In this document: one piece after another, positions 19,087 to 27,144 of the stretch
Position numbering within the stretch: position 1 is the first letter of the stretch
Layout of the letters: the number at the start of each line of letters is the position of its first letter
NCBI RefSeq assembly: GCF_001552735.1
Contig: NZ_BCRT01000021.1
Span: 186,001-250,000, forward strand
Origin: Sanguibacter suarezii NBRC 16159
Lineage (GTDB): Bacteria > Actinomycetota > Actinomycetes > Actinomycetales > Cellulomonadaceae
Direction of reading: 5' to 3'
Length of the DNA stretch: 64,000 bases
Notes under the pieces: model-generated
Seen by the model: only the letters and a program-made list of their open reading frames with translations
Database searches by the model: none
Told to the model about the DNA's origin: nothing
Translations under genes and position numbers: made by a program

Positions 19087-20292
19087 ATGCGGGTGCTCGT
19101 CGTCGGAGCCGGGATCATCGGGCTCGCCACAGCCGCACGCCTCGCCCAGCGCGGGGACGACGTCCTGGTGGTCGAGAAGGAGCCTGATCTCGCCCAGCAC
19201 CAGACCGGTCGCAACTCCGGAGTCATCCACTCCGGCCTCTACTACGCCCCCGGTTCCCTCAAGGCCCGCCTCGGCGCGGCTGGCGCCCGGTCCATGCCGG
19301 AGTTCGCCCGCGCCCAGGGCGTCGACGTGGAGACCTGCGGAAAGCTCGTCGTCGCGGTCGACGACGCCGAGGTGCCCCGGCTCCAGGTCCTCGCCGAGCG
19401 CGGCGCGGCCAACGGCGTCGACGTCCGGATGATCGGCCCGGCCGAGGCCCGCGACTACGAACCCGAGGTCTCCTGCGTCGCAGCGCTGCGGGTGGAGAGC
19501 ACCGGGATCGTCGACTACCGCGGCGTGTGCCAGGCCCTCGCCGCCCAGGTGCTCGACGCCGGCGGCGAGATCCGGTACGGCCTCGCCTTCCGCGGGGCCC
19601 GCACCGAGGGCACCCAGGTGCGCGCCTGGCTGGACGCGGCCGGCTCGACCGACCGCCAGGACGTCGCCGCCGACGCCGTGGTGGTGTGCGGCGGCCTGCA
19701 GGCCGACCGGCTCGCGACCTCCTGCGGGGTGGACCCCGGGGCGCGGATCGTCCCCTTCCGCGGTGAGTACTTCGAGCTGGGCCCCGCCGCGTCCACCCGG
19801 GTGCGCGGACTCATCTACCCCGTCCCCGACCCGCGCTTCCCCTTCCTCGGGGTGCACCTGACGAAGATGATCGGCGGCGGTGTCCACGCCGGGCCCAACG
19901 CCGTGCTCGCCCTGGCCCGCGAGGGCTACCGGCGCCGCGACGTCTCCGTGACGGACATGGCCGACGCGCTCTCCTGGCCGGGACTGTGGCGGCTGGGAGC
20001 CCGGAACTGGGCGCCGGGGGCGCGCGAGGTCGCCCGGTCGATGTCCGCCGCCCTCTTCGCCCAGTCCTTGTCGCGTCTGGTGCCGGGGATCACCCCGGAC
20101 GACCTCGTCCCCGCCCCCGCCGGGGTGCGCGCCCAGGCGCTCAAGCGGGACGGCTCGCTGGTCGACGACTTCCTGCTGCGCACCCGTCCCCGGCAGGTGC
20201 ACGTCATCAACGCTCCCTCGCCGGCGGCCACGGCCTCCCTGGAGATCGCCAAGCACATCGAGAGCACCCTCGACGCGGCCGTGGCGGCCTGA
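19087..20292 (+). CDS. lhgO: L-2-hydroxyglutarate oxidase/dehydrogenase
   Basis: FAD enzyme of the DAO family that oxidises L-2-hydroxyglutarate to 2-oxoglutarate. The 401 residues start with the dinucleotide fold VLVVGAGIIGLATAARLAQRG. They continue with TGRNSGVIHSGLYYAPGSLKA, ESTGIVDYRGVCQAL, PFRGEYFEL and VHLTKMIGGGVHAGPNAVLA, which together are diagnostic of LhgO. The ATG at 19087 follows AGGAG by five bases. It is a metabolic gene placed among glycan genes, with no evident functional link. The stop codon lies inside a short direct repeat and the gene converges on the DUF4038 gene 20 bases away. Confidence 0.92.
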   Translation: MRVLVVGAGIIGLATAARLAQRGDDVLVVEKEPDLAQHQTGRNSGVIHSGLYYAPGSLKARLGAAGARSMPEFARAQGVDVETCGKLVVAVDDAEVPRLQVLAERGAANGVDVRMIGPAEARDYEPEVSCVAALRVESTGIVDYRGVCQALAAQVLDAGGEIRYGLAFRGARTEGTQVRAWLDAAGSTDRQDVAADAVVVCGGLQADRLATSCGVDPGARIVPFRGEYFELGPAASTRVRGLIYPVPDPRFPFLGVHLTKMIGGGVHAGPNAVLALAREGYRRRDVSVTDMADALSWPGLWRLGARNWAPGAREVARSMSAALFAQSLSRLVPGITPDDLVPAPAGVRAQALKRDGSLVDDFLLRTRPRQVHVINAPSPAATASLEIAKHIESTLDAAVAA

Positions 20293-20309
20293 GACCCTGG
20301 CGGCCTGAG
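20282..20309. repeat. 12-bp direct repeat at the lhgO stop codon
   Basis: TGGCGGCCTGAG occurs at 20282-20293 and again at 20298-20309. The first copy contains the lhgO stop codon and the second a further in-line TGA just before the convergent DUF4038 stop. Confidence 0.85.
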
Positions 20310-20312
20310 GGC

Positions 20313-21812
20313 CTAGCCCCCGATGACCAGCAGCCAGTCCTCGTCTCCCCCGGCATTCTCACCGGGGGTGGTGAGCTCCTCCGCGAGCGCGGTGTCCTGA
20401 CGCGCGCCGGACACGGGGTCGACCCACGCCGCGCTCACCCCCGGAGCGAGCCGGGACAGGTCCAGGGTGATCGTCCGGGCCGTGGGGACGTAGACCACGG
20501 CCAGGGACCCGTCCTCAGAGATCGCCGCGGTGGCCCAGTCCGACTCCAGGACGTCGGCGTAGCCGTCCTCCTGCGTCCCTGCGGTGACGGCTTCCCCCTG
20601 CCCGTCGACGAGGAAGGTCCCGTCAGCGTCCGGCACGAGGGTCCACCACGGGAAGGAACGGAACAGGTCCACGGCGACGGTCTGCTCGGCGATCGCCTGG
20701 GTCTGGCGCACGTCCTGCCACGGCGGGATGAACTGCCAGATGTGACGCTCCCCGTAGGACACGCCCACCCCGCCCGAGGTCAACGTCCACAGGGTCTGGC
20801 GACGCAGGCTCTCGTCCGTGGTCTCCGGCCCGCCCTCGTTGTTCTCGTTCTCGTAGTTCCCCTCGATGAGCACGACCGGACCTGTGCCGTAGGTGTAGGC
20901 CCGCAGCACCGTGTCGTAGGTCGGTTGGTAGGTGTAGGCCAGCTCGATCTGGGACACCCCGCGCCAGTCGACGTTGTCGTGGCTGGTGGACGGGTTGAAC
21001 AGGTGGACCGTCACGAGGTGCTCGTCGCCCGCGGAGCGCAGCCCGTCGATGAAGGACATCATCATCGGGTCATAGGTGTCCCAGTCGACCTCGTCGTAGT
21101 CCATGCCGAGCATCCACACGATCCCGGGGGTGTCGGCGTACCGGGCTCCCAGCGCCTCACCGAGCTGCGCGGCGAGGCTCTCGTCGTAGTCGTAGCCGTT
21201 CTCCTCGAAGCCCCAGGTCAGGCCGATGGGAGCGATGAACACAGTGATCCCGAGGCTGGCCGCGGTCGCCAGGATCGCGTCGAACCGTTCCCAGTACTCC
21301 TCGTTGAGGTTCGCGACGGTCCCGTCGAAGGGCTCAAGCCCGTCGATCGTCTGCCGGGAGTCCGTGTCCACCCCGCTCCACGGGAAGGGATGCATGATGA
21401 CCCCGTTGAAACCCTGCGAGGCACGGAGGGCCAGGTGCTCGTCGATCTCCTGCGGGGTGAGCGTCTGCATGGCCGACCAGACCGCCTCGGCCCGCAGCAG
21501 CAGCGGGTCCCCTGCCTCGTCGACGAGGTAGCGGCCGTCCTCGCTCACCCCCGAGACCAGCTGCACCAGCCCCGGTGCCGCTGGCGGCTCGGGTGATGGC
21601 GGCGAGTCCGTGGTCCCGGCCTCGGGCGAGGTGGCGGACGGCGTGGCGCTCGAGGCGTCCGGATCGGGCGTCGCGCCGCCGCCGCAGCCGGCCAGCACCA
21701 GCGTCAGCACGAGGGCCAGGGCGACGGTGACCGGCCGCGCGAGAGCCGACGCGGCGAGCGGGCGTGTCCGTGCGGGCGAGGTGACGGCCGACGTTGTCTT
21801 CGCGAGGTGCAT
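20313..21812 (-). CDS. DUF4038 (apiosidase-like) glycoside hydrolase lipoprotein
   Basis: A 499-residue exported lipoprotein. Residues 1-45 form a signal peptide with the lipobox LVLAGC, followed by a Ser/Thr/Pro linker. From about 85 the DUF4038 TIM-barrel-like domain begins (GRYLVDEAGDPLLLRAEAVW, ASQGFNGVIMHPFPW, LGITVFIAPIGLTWG, GIVWMLGMDYDEVDWDTY, VVLIEGNYENE). The C-terminal sandwich (YADVLESDWATAAISEDGSLA) is the domain often annotated as putative collagen-binding. Relatives include plant-glycan apiosidases, so a glycan-trimming role at the cell surface is plausible; the substrate is unknown. I start at the ATG at 21810-21812, which precedes a normal signal peptide. It is divergent from the GT4 gene. 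Confidence 0.82.
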   Translation of the reverse strand: MHLAKTTSAVTSPARTRPLAASALARPVTVALALVLTLVLAGCGGGATPDPDASSATPSATSPEAGTTDSPPSPEPPAAPGLVQLVSGVSEDGRYLVDEAGDPLLLRAEAVWSAMQTLTPQEIDEHLALRASQGFNGVIMHPFPWSGVDTDSRQTIDGLEPFDGTVANLNEEYWERFDAILATAASLGITVFIAPIGLTWGFEENGYDYDESLAAQLGEALGARYADTPGIVWMLGMDYDEVDWDTYDPMMMSFIDGLRSAGDEHLVTVHLFNPSTSHDNVDWRGVSQIELAYTYQPTYDTVLRAYTYGTGPVVLIEGNYENENNEGGPETTDESLRRQTLWTLTSGGVGVSYGERHIWQFIPPWQDVRQTQAIAEQTVAVDLFRSFPWWTLVPDADGTFLVDGQGEAVTAGTQEDGYADVLESDWATAAISEDGSLAVVYVPTARTITLDLSRLAPGVSAAWVDPVSGARQDTALAEELTTPGENAGGDEDWLLVIGG

Positions 21813-21949
21813 CGCGGCTCCCGTGCGCTCGAAGAGGTTCCGATCGTAGGTCTGCCTACCGTGATCGGCCACCGCGTGCGTCGACCTGCGCGGCAGGTGC
21901 ACAATCGAGATCTCACACGCACCGCCCGAACCTGAGCATCGGAGCCGCA

Positions 21950-23011
21950 GTGCCGCACCTGACGATCGCCACGCACGCCTCGGCTGCCCCGATGGGCCAG
22001 CAGGTCTACGAGGAGGAGCTCGCCCACCGGGCGCAGAGCGCGCTGGGGGCAGATGCCGTGGTCACCCGGGTCATCGCGCGCAGCCTGCGGTCAGACCTCG
22101 CCGGGAACACCCGGCTCCCCGAAGGGGTGCTCCGCACGGCGCCGGCCGTCGTGCGCCGCGCCGTCGGCGCCGCCGTCTACCCCCGGGCCGACGTCGTGCA
22201 CCGGATGAGCCTGGCGCTGCCGCCAGCGCGGGTGCCGGAGATCCTCACCCTGCACGACACCGTCTCCTGGCGGTTCCCGGACGAGTCGCCGCCCGAGCCG
22301 CACGCCGTCCGGGAGGCACGCGGGGCGACGGCGGTCATCGCCCCCTCCCAGTTCTCCGCGGACGACGTCGGTGAGCTGTTCGGCCTCGACCACGTCCACG
22401 CGATCCCCAACGGCGTCGACCCCCGGTTCCTGGACGCACCCCCGCTCGACGCCGCCGCGCTGCAGGCCCTGGGAGTGACCGGTCGCTACGTGCTGCACGC
22501 CGGCGGGTCCACCCTCCGCAAGAACCTCGAGGGCCTGGCGGTCGCGTGGCCGCTGGTGCGCAGCGCCTGCCCGGACGTCACGCTGGTGCTCAGCGGACCG
22601 CCGTCGCGCCGGCGCCACGCCTTGTTCGCCCACCTGCCCGGCACGGTCCTGGTGGGCAGGGTCCCGGCGGTCGACGTCCCCGGTCTGATCGCCGGCGCCG
22701 AGGCCGTCGTGGTGCCCTCGGTCCACGAGGGCTTCGGGCTCCCCGCCCTGGAGGCGATGGCCGCCGGGGTCGTGGTCGTGGCGGCCGACCGGTCCTCGCT
22801 TCCCGAGGTGTGCGGTGGCAGCTCGATCCTCGTGGAGCCGGACGGCCCGGCGATCGCCGACGGTCTGGTGCACGCGCTGGGCGGCGGTGGGGAGATCGAC
22901 CGCCTCACCGCGGCAGGAAGAGCCAGGGCCGAGCAGTTCACCTGGGAGGCCAGCGCCCGCGAGCACGCTGAGGTCTGGCGACGGGTGCTGGCCGCGACGA
23001 ACCAGCCCTGA
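21950..23011 (+). CDS. Glycosyltransferase, GT4/GT1-like (GT-B)
   Basis: Cytosolic GT-B transferase of 353 residues that adds a sugar from a nucleotide donor to a lipid-linked acceptor. The N-terminal half is short; the C-terminal half shows HAGGSTLRKNLEGLAVAWPLV and VVVPSVHEGFGLPALEAMAAG, the donor-site E-x7-E motif of GT4. The GTG at 21950 with GGAG five bases upstream is chosen over a longer open frame. It is the first gene of a plus-strand block continuing to wzt, wzm and three more transferases. The stop codon falls in a 13-bp tandem duplication. The sugar is unknown. Confidence 0.88.
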   Translation: MPHLTIATHASAAPMGQQVYEEELAHRAQSALGADAVVTRVIARSLRSDLAGNTRLPEGVLRTAPAVVRRAVGAAVYPRADVVHRMSLALPPARVPEILTLHDTVSWRFPDESPPEPHAVREARGATAVIAPSQFSADDVGELFGLDHVHAIPNGVDPRFLDAPPLDAAALQALGVTGRYVLHAGGSTLRKNLEGLAVAWPLVRSACPDVTLVLSGPPSRRRHALFAHLPGTVLVGRVPAVDVPGLIAGAEAVVVPSVHEGFGLPALEAMAAGVVVVAADRSSLPEVCGGSSILVEPDGPAIADGLVHALGGGGEIDRLTAAGRARAEQFTWEASAREHAEVWRRVLAATNQP

Positions 23012-23033
23012 GAATCACCCCTGAAAATCACCC
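23008..23033. repeat. 13-bp tandem duplication at the GT4 stop codon
   Basis: CTGAGAATCACCC (23008-23020) is followed directly by CTGAAAATCACCC (23021-23033), differing at one base. The TGA in the first copy is the stop codon of the upstream glycosyltransferase. Confidence 0.85.
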
Positions 23034-23078
23034 CGACTCACCCGGCACCGCCCCCAGATCCATGGTTGTGTAGCCAAC

Positions 23079-24296
23079 GTGCAGCAAAGCCCTGAACCTG
23101 CCATCCGAGTCATAGGTCTTGGCAAGACCTACCGGATCGGCCTGTCCGGCGACCGCCCCACGACAGCGGTCGAGGCTGCGCTGCGCAAGATGCGCAACCC
23201 GGTCCGCAAGGGGTCGCACACGCTCTTCGACGCGCTCGACGACCTGACCTTCGACGTCCCCTGGGGCGAGGCGATGGGGATCATCGGCCGCAACGGCGCG
23301 GGAAAGTCGACCCTGCTCAAGGTCCTCACCCGCATCACCGCACCCAGCCGCGGACGGATCGAGCTCAACGGACGGATCGGGTCGCTGCTGGAGGTGGGCA
23401 CCGGCTTCCACCCCGAGCTCACGGGCCGGGAGAACATCTACCTCAACGGCTCCTTGCTGGGGATGACCCGCAAGGAGATCCAGCGCCGCTTCGACGAGAT
23501 CGTCGACTTCGCCGGGGTCGCGACCTTCTTGGACACCCCGGTCAAGCGCTACTCCTCGGGGATGTACGTGCGCCTGGCCTTCTCCGTCGCCGCACACCTG
23601 GAGACCGAGATCCTCGCGATCGACGAGGTGCTCGCCGTGGGTGACGCGGAGTTCCAGGCCAAGTCGCTGGCCAAGATGCGCGACGTCGCCAAGGACGGCC
23701 GCACCGTCCTGTTCGTCAGCCACCAGGCACAGACCGTCGCCGCGCTGTGCACCTCCGCGGTCTTCCTCGACCGCGGCCACCTCGCCTATCACGGGCCGGT
23801 GGCCGGCGCCTTCGACCTCTACCGGGACAGCTTCGAGAAGTTCTCCCTCGAGCAGAAGGACTCCAGCACCCGTCCGGGCACCGGCGAGCTGCGTGCCCGG
23901 TCCGTCGAGATGGGCGCGGACCACTTCGAGCCGGCGGGCGAGAAGACCATCCACATCTCGCTCGACGCCAACCCGGAGATGGTCGGGAAGTACTTCGTCT
24001 CCTGCCACATCAACGACCTCAACGGCAGCGTCCTCATCCAGTGCGACTCCCGCGTGGTGGGCGGCTGGTACGACCCGACGCGGACCCAGGAGGTCACGCT
24101 CACGGTGCGCACCCCGTGGCTCAAGCCCGGGCGCTACACGGTGGACCTCTACGTGTGCAAGAACGGGATCCTCGACTCCTGGGAGGGTGCGGTCGGTTTT
24201 GAGGTGCTCCCCCACAACCCGTACCCCGAGCTGGCCGGGGACGAAGCGCTCACCCGAGGGCTCGTGCTCGGCGACTTCCACTACAAGAACGGCTGA
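23079..24296 (+). CDS. wzt: Polysaccharide ABC exporter, ATPase subunit (Wzt/TagH type)
   Basis: ATP-binding subunit that drives export of a finished lipid-linked polysaccharide together with the permease encoded next. The 405 residues contain Walker A GIIGRNGAGKSTLLKVL, the Wzt-type GRIGSLLEVGTGFHPELTGRENIYLNG, the signature KRYSSGMYVRLAFSVAAH, Walker B ILAIDEVLAVGD and the switch SHQ. From about residue 265 there is a C-terminal beta-sandwich (to WEGAVGFEV) like the Wzt carbohydrate-binding domain, which reads the glycan end-modification before export. The GTG start has only a weak ribosome site. Three bases separate it from wzm. Confidence 0.93.
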   Translation: MQQSPEPAIRVIGLGKTYRIGLSGDRPTTAVEAALRKMRNPVRKGSHTLFDALDDLTFDVPWGEAMGIIGRNGAGKSTLLKVLTRITAPSRGRIELNGRIGSLLEVGTGFHPELTGRENIYLNGSLLGMTRKEIQRRFDEIVDFAGVATFLDTPVKRYSSGMYVRLAFSVAAHLETEILAIDEVLAVGDAEFQAKSLAKMRDVAKDGRTVLFVSHQAQTVAALCTSAVFLDRGHLAYHGPVAGAFDLYRDSFEKFSLEQKDSSTRPGTGELRARSVEMGADHFEPAGEKTIHISLDANPEMVGKYFVSCHINDLNGSVLIQCDSRVVGGWYDPTRTQEVTLTVRTPWLKPGRYTVDLYVCKNGILDSWEGAVGFEVLPHNPYPELAGDEALTRGLVLGDFHYKNG

Positions 24297-24299
24297 GCG

Positions 24300-25109
24300 A
24301 TGCCCACGACGGTGATCACGCCTCCCGGCCGCGTCTCCATGCCCAACCTGCGCGAGCTGTGGCAGGCGCGGGAGGTCCTCTACCAGTTCGGCATGCGCGA
24401 CGTCGTGCTGCGCTACCGGCAGACGGCCGTCGGCATCATCTGGGTGCTGCTCCAGCCGCTCGTCTCCGCCGGCATCTTCTCGATCGTCTTCGGGTCGGTC
24501 GCCCAGCTCTCGAGCGACGGCGTGAACTACTTCGTGTTCAGCTTCGTGGGCATGCTCGCCTGGAACCTGTTCAACAACATCATCACCCGGTCGACCAACT
24601 CCATCGTCAGCAGCCAGGCGATGATCTCCAAGGTCTACTTCCCCCGGATGCTCGTGCCCATGTCCGGCATCTTGTCCGTGCTGCTCGACTTCGCGATCGC
24701 GCTCGGTCTCGGCTTCGTCCTCCTGCTCATCTACGGGATCAACCCCGGGTGGCCGGTGCTGCTGCTGCCGATCTGGGTGGCGCTGCTGGTGCTCCTGGCC
24801 GCGGGGATCGGGCTGGCTGCCTCAGCCGTCATGGTCAAGTACCGCGACGTCGCCTACGTCGTCCCGTGGATGCTGCAGACCCTGCTGTTCGCCTCGCCGG
24901 TGGCCTACGCCGTCCCCAAGGACCTCCAGACCCTGTACAACCTCAACCCCCTGACGTGGTTCCTCGAGCTGTTCCGCTACTCCCTCGTGGGGCTCCCGGC
25001 ACCGGAGCCGTGGAAGATCGCCGCAGCGGTCGCCGTCTCCGTGGTGGTGTTCGTCGGCGGGGCCTTCGCCTTCCAGCAGTTCGAGCGCGAGTTCGCGGAC
25101 GTCATCTGA
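24300..25109 (+). CDS. wzm: Polysaccharide ABC exporter, permease subunit (Wzm/TagG type)
   Basis: ABC-2 type permease of 269 residues with six predicted membrane helices, pairing with the preceding Wzt-like ATPase. The N-terminal amphipathic region RELWQAREVLYQFGMRDVVLRYRQT and the helices starting VGIIWVLLQPLVSAGIFSIVFG are characteristic, as is the C-terminal LNPLTWFLELFRYSLVG. It would move a lipid-linked glycan across the membrane. The next gene starts inside its stop codon (TGATG), so the block is translationally coupled. Confidence 0.93.
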   Translation: MPTTVITPPGRVSMPNLRELWQAREVLYQFGMRDVVLRYRQTAVGIIWVLLQPLVSAGIFSIVFGSVAQLSSDGVNYFVFSFVGMLAWNLFNNIITRSTNSIVSSQAMISKVYFPRMLVPMSGILSVLLDFAIALGLGFVLLLIYGINPGWPVLLLPIWVALLVLLAAGIGLAASAVMVKYRDVAYVVPWMLQTLLFASPVAYAVPKDLQTLYNLNPLTWFLELFRYSLVGLPAPEPWKIAAAVAVSVVVFVGGAFAFQQFEREFADVI

Positions 25110-26035
25110 TGCGGACCACCGCCTACGTGCTGGCCGCCGACCCGGCTTTCCTCACCGAGAGCCTGCTCGCGTACTACCCGCACGTGGAGCGGATCGTGGT
25201 GTCCTACGACGAGAACGCCCGCTCGTGGACCGGCACACCGCTGCCGGTCGAGGAGTGCCTGCAGGCCATCGCCCGGCTGGACACCGCCGGCAAGTGCGTC
25301 CTGGCCCCCGGGCACTACGCCCGGCTGGACCACGACCCTCTCGACAACGACACCTTCCAGCGCCAGTGCGCCCTGGACCAGGCCTCCGAGGACGCCGACT
25401 GGGTCGTCCAGCTCGACACCGACGAGGTCATGCCGCGCCCGGACACCTTCCTGCGGACCCTGCACCATGCCGACGCCGCCGGCGCGGGCGGACTGGAGTT
25501 CCCCTCCCGATGGCTCTACGCCCAGGTGGGCCCCGGGACCTACCTCGAGGCAGCGACCCGGTCTGGTCGTCTGGCAGCGAACTACCCCGGCCCCCTCGCC
25601 ATCCGCGCCGGGGCCGACCTGCGGCTGTGCCGCCAGTCGGACACGCCGCTGTACCGGGTGGACGTCCGTCCGTGGAACTCCGACCCGCTCCACCCGCGGG
25701 ACGTCGTGGTCCATGAGGTGATCCCCGAGTCGCATGCCGTGGTGCACTTCAGCTGGGTGCGGTCAGAGGCCGCCATGCGCGCGAAGTTCGGATGGTCCGG
25801 GCACACCGCTGAGTACTCCGAGCCGGCCGTGTACTCGCGGTGGAAGTGGCGCAAGGACCATCCCCGCGCCGCGGCGCTCACCTCCCGCCTGCGCGGGGAG
25901 GAGTGGTACCGCATCGCCCGGATCAGCGATCCACCGATCAGCGCGCCTGTCGCGCACAGGGCGCCCACCGGGCCCACCGGCCGCCCTGCCGGTGCCCGGG
26001 CAACCGCTCCGACGACTCCCCGGGATCTGCGATGA
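25109..26035 (+). CDS. Glycosyltransferase-like protein (GT2/GT92-related)
   Basis: A 308-residue predicted cytosolic protein. It starts TTAYVLAADPAFLTESLLAYY, has IVVSYDEN instead of the usual GT2 LVDDGS, and a DXD-type metal site WVVQLDTDEVMPRP near residue 108. A later segment VHEVIPESHAVVHFSWVRSE resembles the end of GT92/Glyco_tranf_2_4 families, which often act on glycans attached to proteins or lipids. The C-terminal 30 residues are Pro/Ala/Thr-rich. The start overlaps the wzm stop and the end overlaps the next start by ATGA. The family call is from motifs only and the donor is unknown. Confidence 0.7.
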   Translation: MRTTAYVLAADPAFLTESLLAYYPHVERIVVSYDENARSWTGTPLPVEECLQAIARLDTAGKCVLAPGHYARLDHDPLDNDTFQRQCALDQASEDADWVVQLDTDEVMPRPDTFLRTLHHADAAGAGGLEFPSRWLYAQVGPGTYLEAATRSGRLAANYPGPLAIRAGADLRLCRQSDTPLYRVDVRPWNSDPLHPRDVVVHEVIPESHAVVHFSWVRSEAAMRAKFGWSGHTAEYSEPAVYSRWKWRKDHPRAAALTSRLRGEEWYRIARISDPPISAPVAHRAPTGPTGRPAGARATAPTTPRDLR

Positions 26036-27144
26036 CGCCCGGTCCTCAGGTCTCGGTCGTCGTGCGCGGTGGCGACAGCCCCGCGCTCCTCGTCACCTGC
26101 CTGGAGCACCTCGGCGCGCTGCGCACCGCCCCGCACGAGATCATCCTCGTCGACCCGGGAACCGACGAGAGCACCCGGCACCTCGTCGCGGAGAAGTTCC
26201 CCGACGTCGTCCACCTGCGTCCCCCACGCCGCCCCGGACGAGCCCAGACCCCCTGGCAGGCAGGGCTGTCCTACGCGAGCGGGGACGTCGTGGCCTTCCT
26301 CGGCGGCGACACCCGCGTGGACGAGTTCTGGCTCGATGCGCTGACCACCCACTACGCCGACCCGGCCGTCTCCGCGGTCGGTGGCAGGGTCGTCTCCGCC
26401 AGCCCGGCGTCGCGTGGGCCCCACGCCGTCCACGCGGCCCGGGCGGACGGCGAGGCCCTGGCGGCCCACGAGGCGACGACAGGCCTCGCCTCGATCGGCC
26501 GCGTCCTGCCGAGCGGGGAGCTGACGAGCTTCTTCGGTGCCGACCCAGGCCGCCCGGTCGAGGTGGACCACCTGCCGACGGCAAACCTGTCCTTCCGCAC
26601 TGCGGCGCTGGCATCGGTCGGCGGCTTCCGGGCGCCCGGCCCAGGGACCACGGACCACGACGCCACCGACGCGGCTCTGCGCCTGAGCGCTGCCGGGCAC
26701 CGGCTGGTCTTCACCCCGCAGGCGATCACGCGGCGGGACACGGCAGCCGAGGCTCCCGGTCGCACCGACCTCCGCCACCTCTTCGGCACACGCCGGGACC
26801 ACCTGATCCTGCTCACCGGTGCGTACGGGTGGAGGCACCCGCTCGTGCGCCGGTACCCGGCCACCACGCTCCGCGACCAGCACCGTCACCTCCGCGCCGC
26901 CTATCGGCTGCTCCGCGCCAGGCCCGACGACCACGGCTCCCGCCCCCCGCTCCACCGGCGGGCCATCTGGCCGGTGATCTTCACCCGGTCGGTCGCCGAG
27001 CTCGCCGGCCTCGCCGCCGGGACCCTCGCCGCACTGCAGCTCCGCTCAGGACACGGCTCGGGTCACCGCTCAGGACACGGCTCGCGCCACGGCTCGCGTC
27101 ACGGCTCAGGGCACCGCCCCGTCGCGACGGACCCCGGCTCATGA
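26032..27144 (+). CDS. Glycosyltransferase family 2-like, with Gly/His/Ser repeat tail
   Basis: A 370-residue GT2-like protein: QVSVVVRGGDSPALLVTCLEH at the N-terminus, IILVDPGTDESTRHLV, GDVVAFLGGDTRVDEFWLDAL at the metal site, and SVGGFRAPGPGTTDHDATDAALRLSAAGH in the acceptor region. The usual LDDD metal motif is replaced by LGGDTR, so only one acidic residue sits at its core. The C-terminus ends in a 12-bp-unit repeat coding Ser-Gly-His-Gly and Ser-Arg-His-Gly blocks. The start overlaps the previous stop by ATGA and the stop overlaps the next start likewise. Activity and sugar are uncertain. Confidence 0.75.
   Translation: MTPGPQVSVVVRGGDSPALLVTCLEHLGALRTAPHEIILVDPGTDESTRHLVAEKFPDVVHLRPPRRPGRAQTPWQAGLSYASGDVVAFLGGDTRVDEFWLDALTTHYADPAVSAVGGRVVSASPASRGPHAVHAARADGEALAAHEATTGLASIGRVLPSGELTSFFGADPGRPVEVDHLPTANLSFRTAALASVGGFRAPGPGTTDHDATDAALRLSAAGHRLVFTPQAITRRDTAAEAPGRTDLRHLFGTRRDHLILLTGAYGWRHPLVRRYPATTLRDQHRHLRAAYRLLRARPDDHGSRPPLHRRAIWPVIFTRSVAELAGLAAGTLAALQLRSGHGSGHRSGHGSRHGSRHGSGHRPVATDPGS
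27043..27114 (+). repeat. 12/24-bp in-frame tandem repeat coding a His/Gly/Ser tail
   Basis: Two 24-bp copies (27043-27066 and 27067-27090, both beginning CGCTCAGGACACGGCTCG) are followed by two 12-bp half units (27091-27102, 27103-27114). They code four-residue blocks of Ser, Gly or Arg, His and Gly or Arg at the end of the GT2-like protein, giving about six histidines in 25 residues. Confidence 0.85.
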
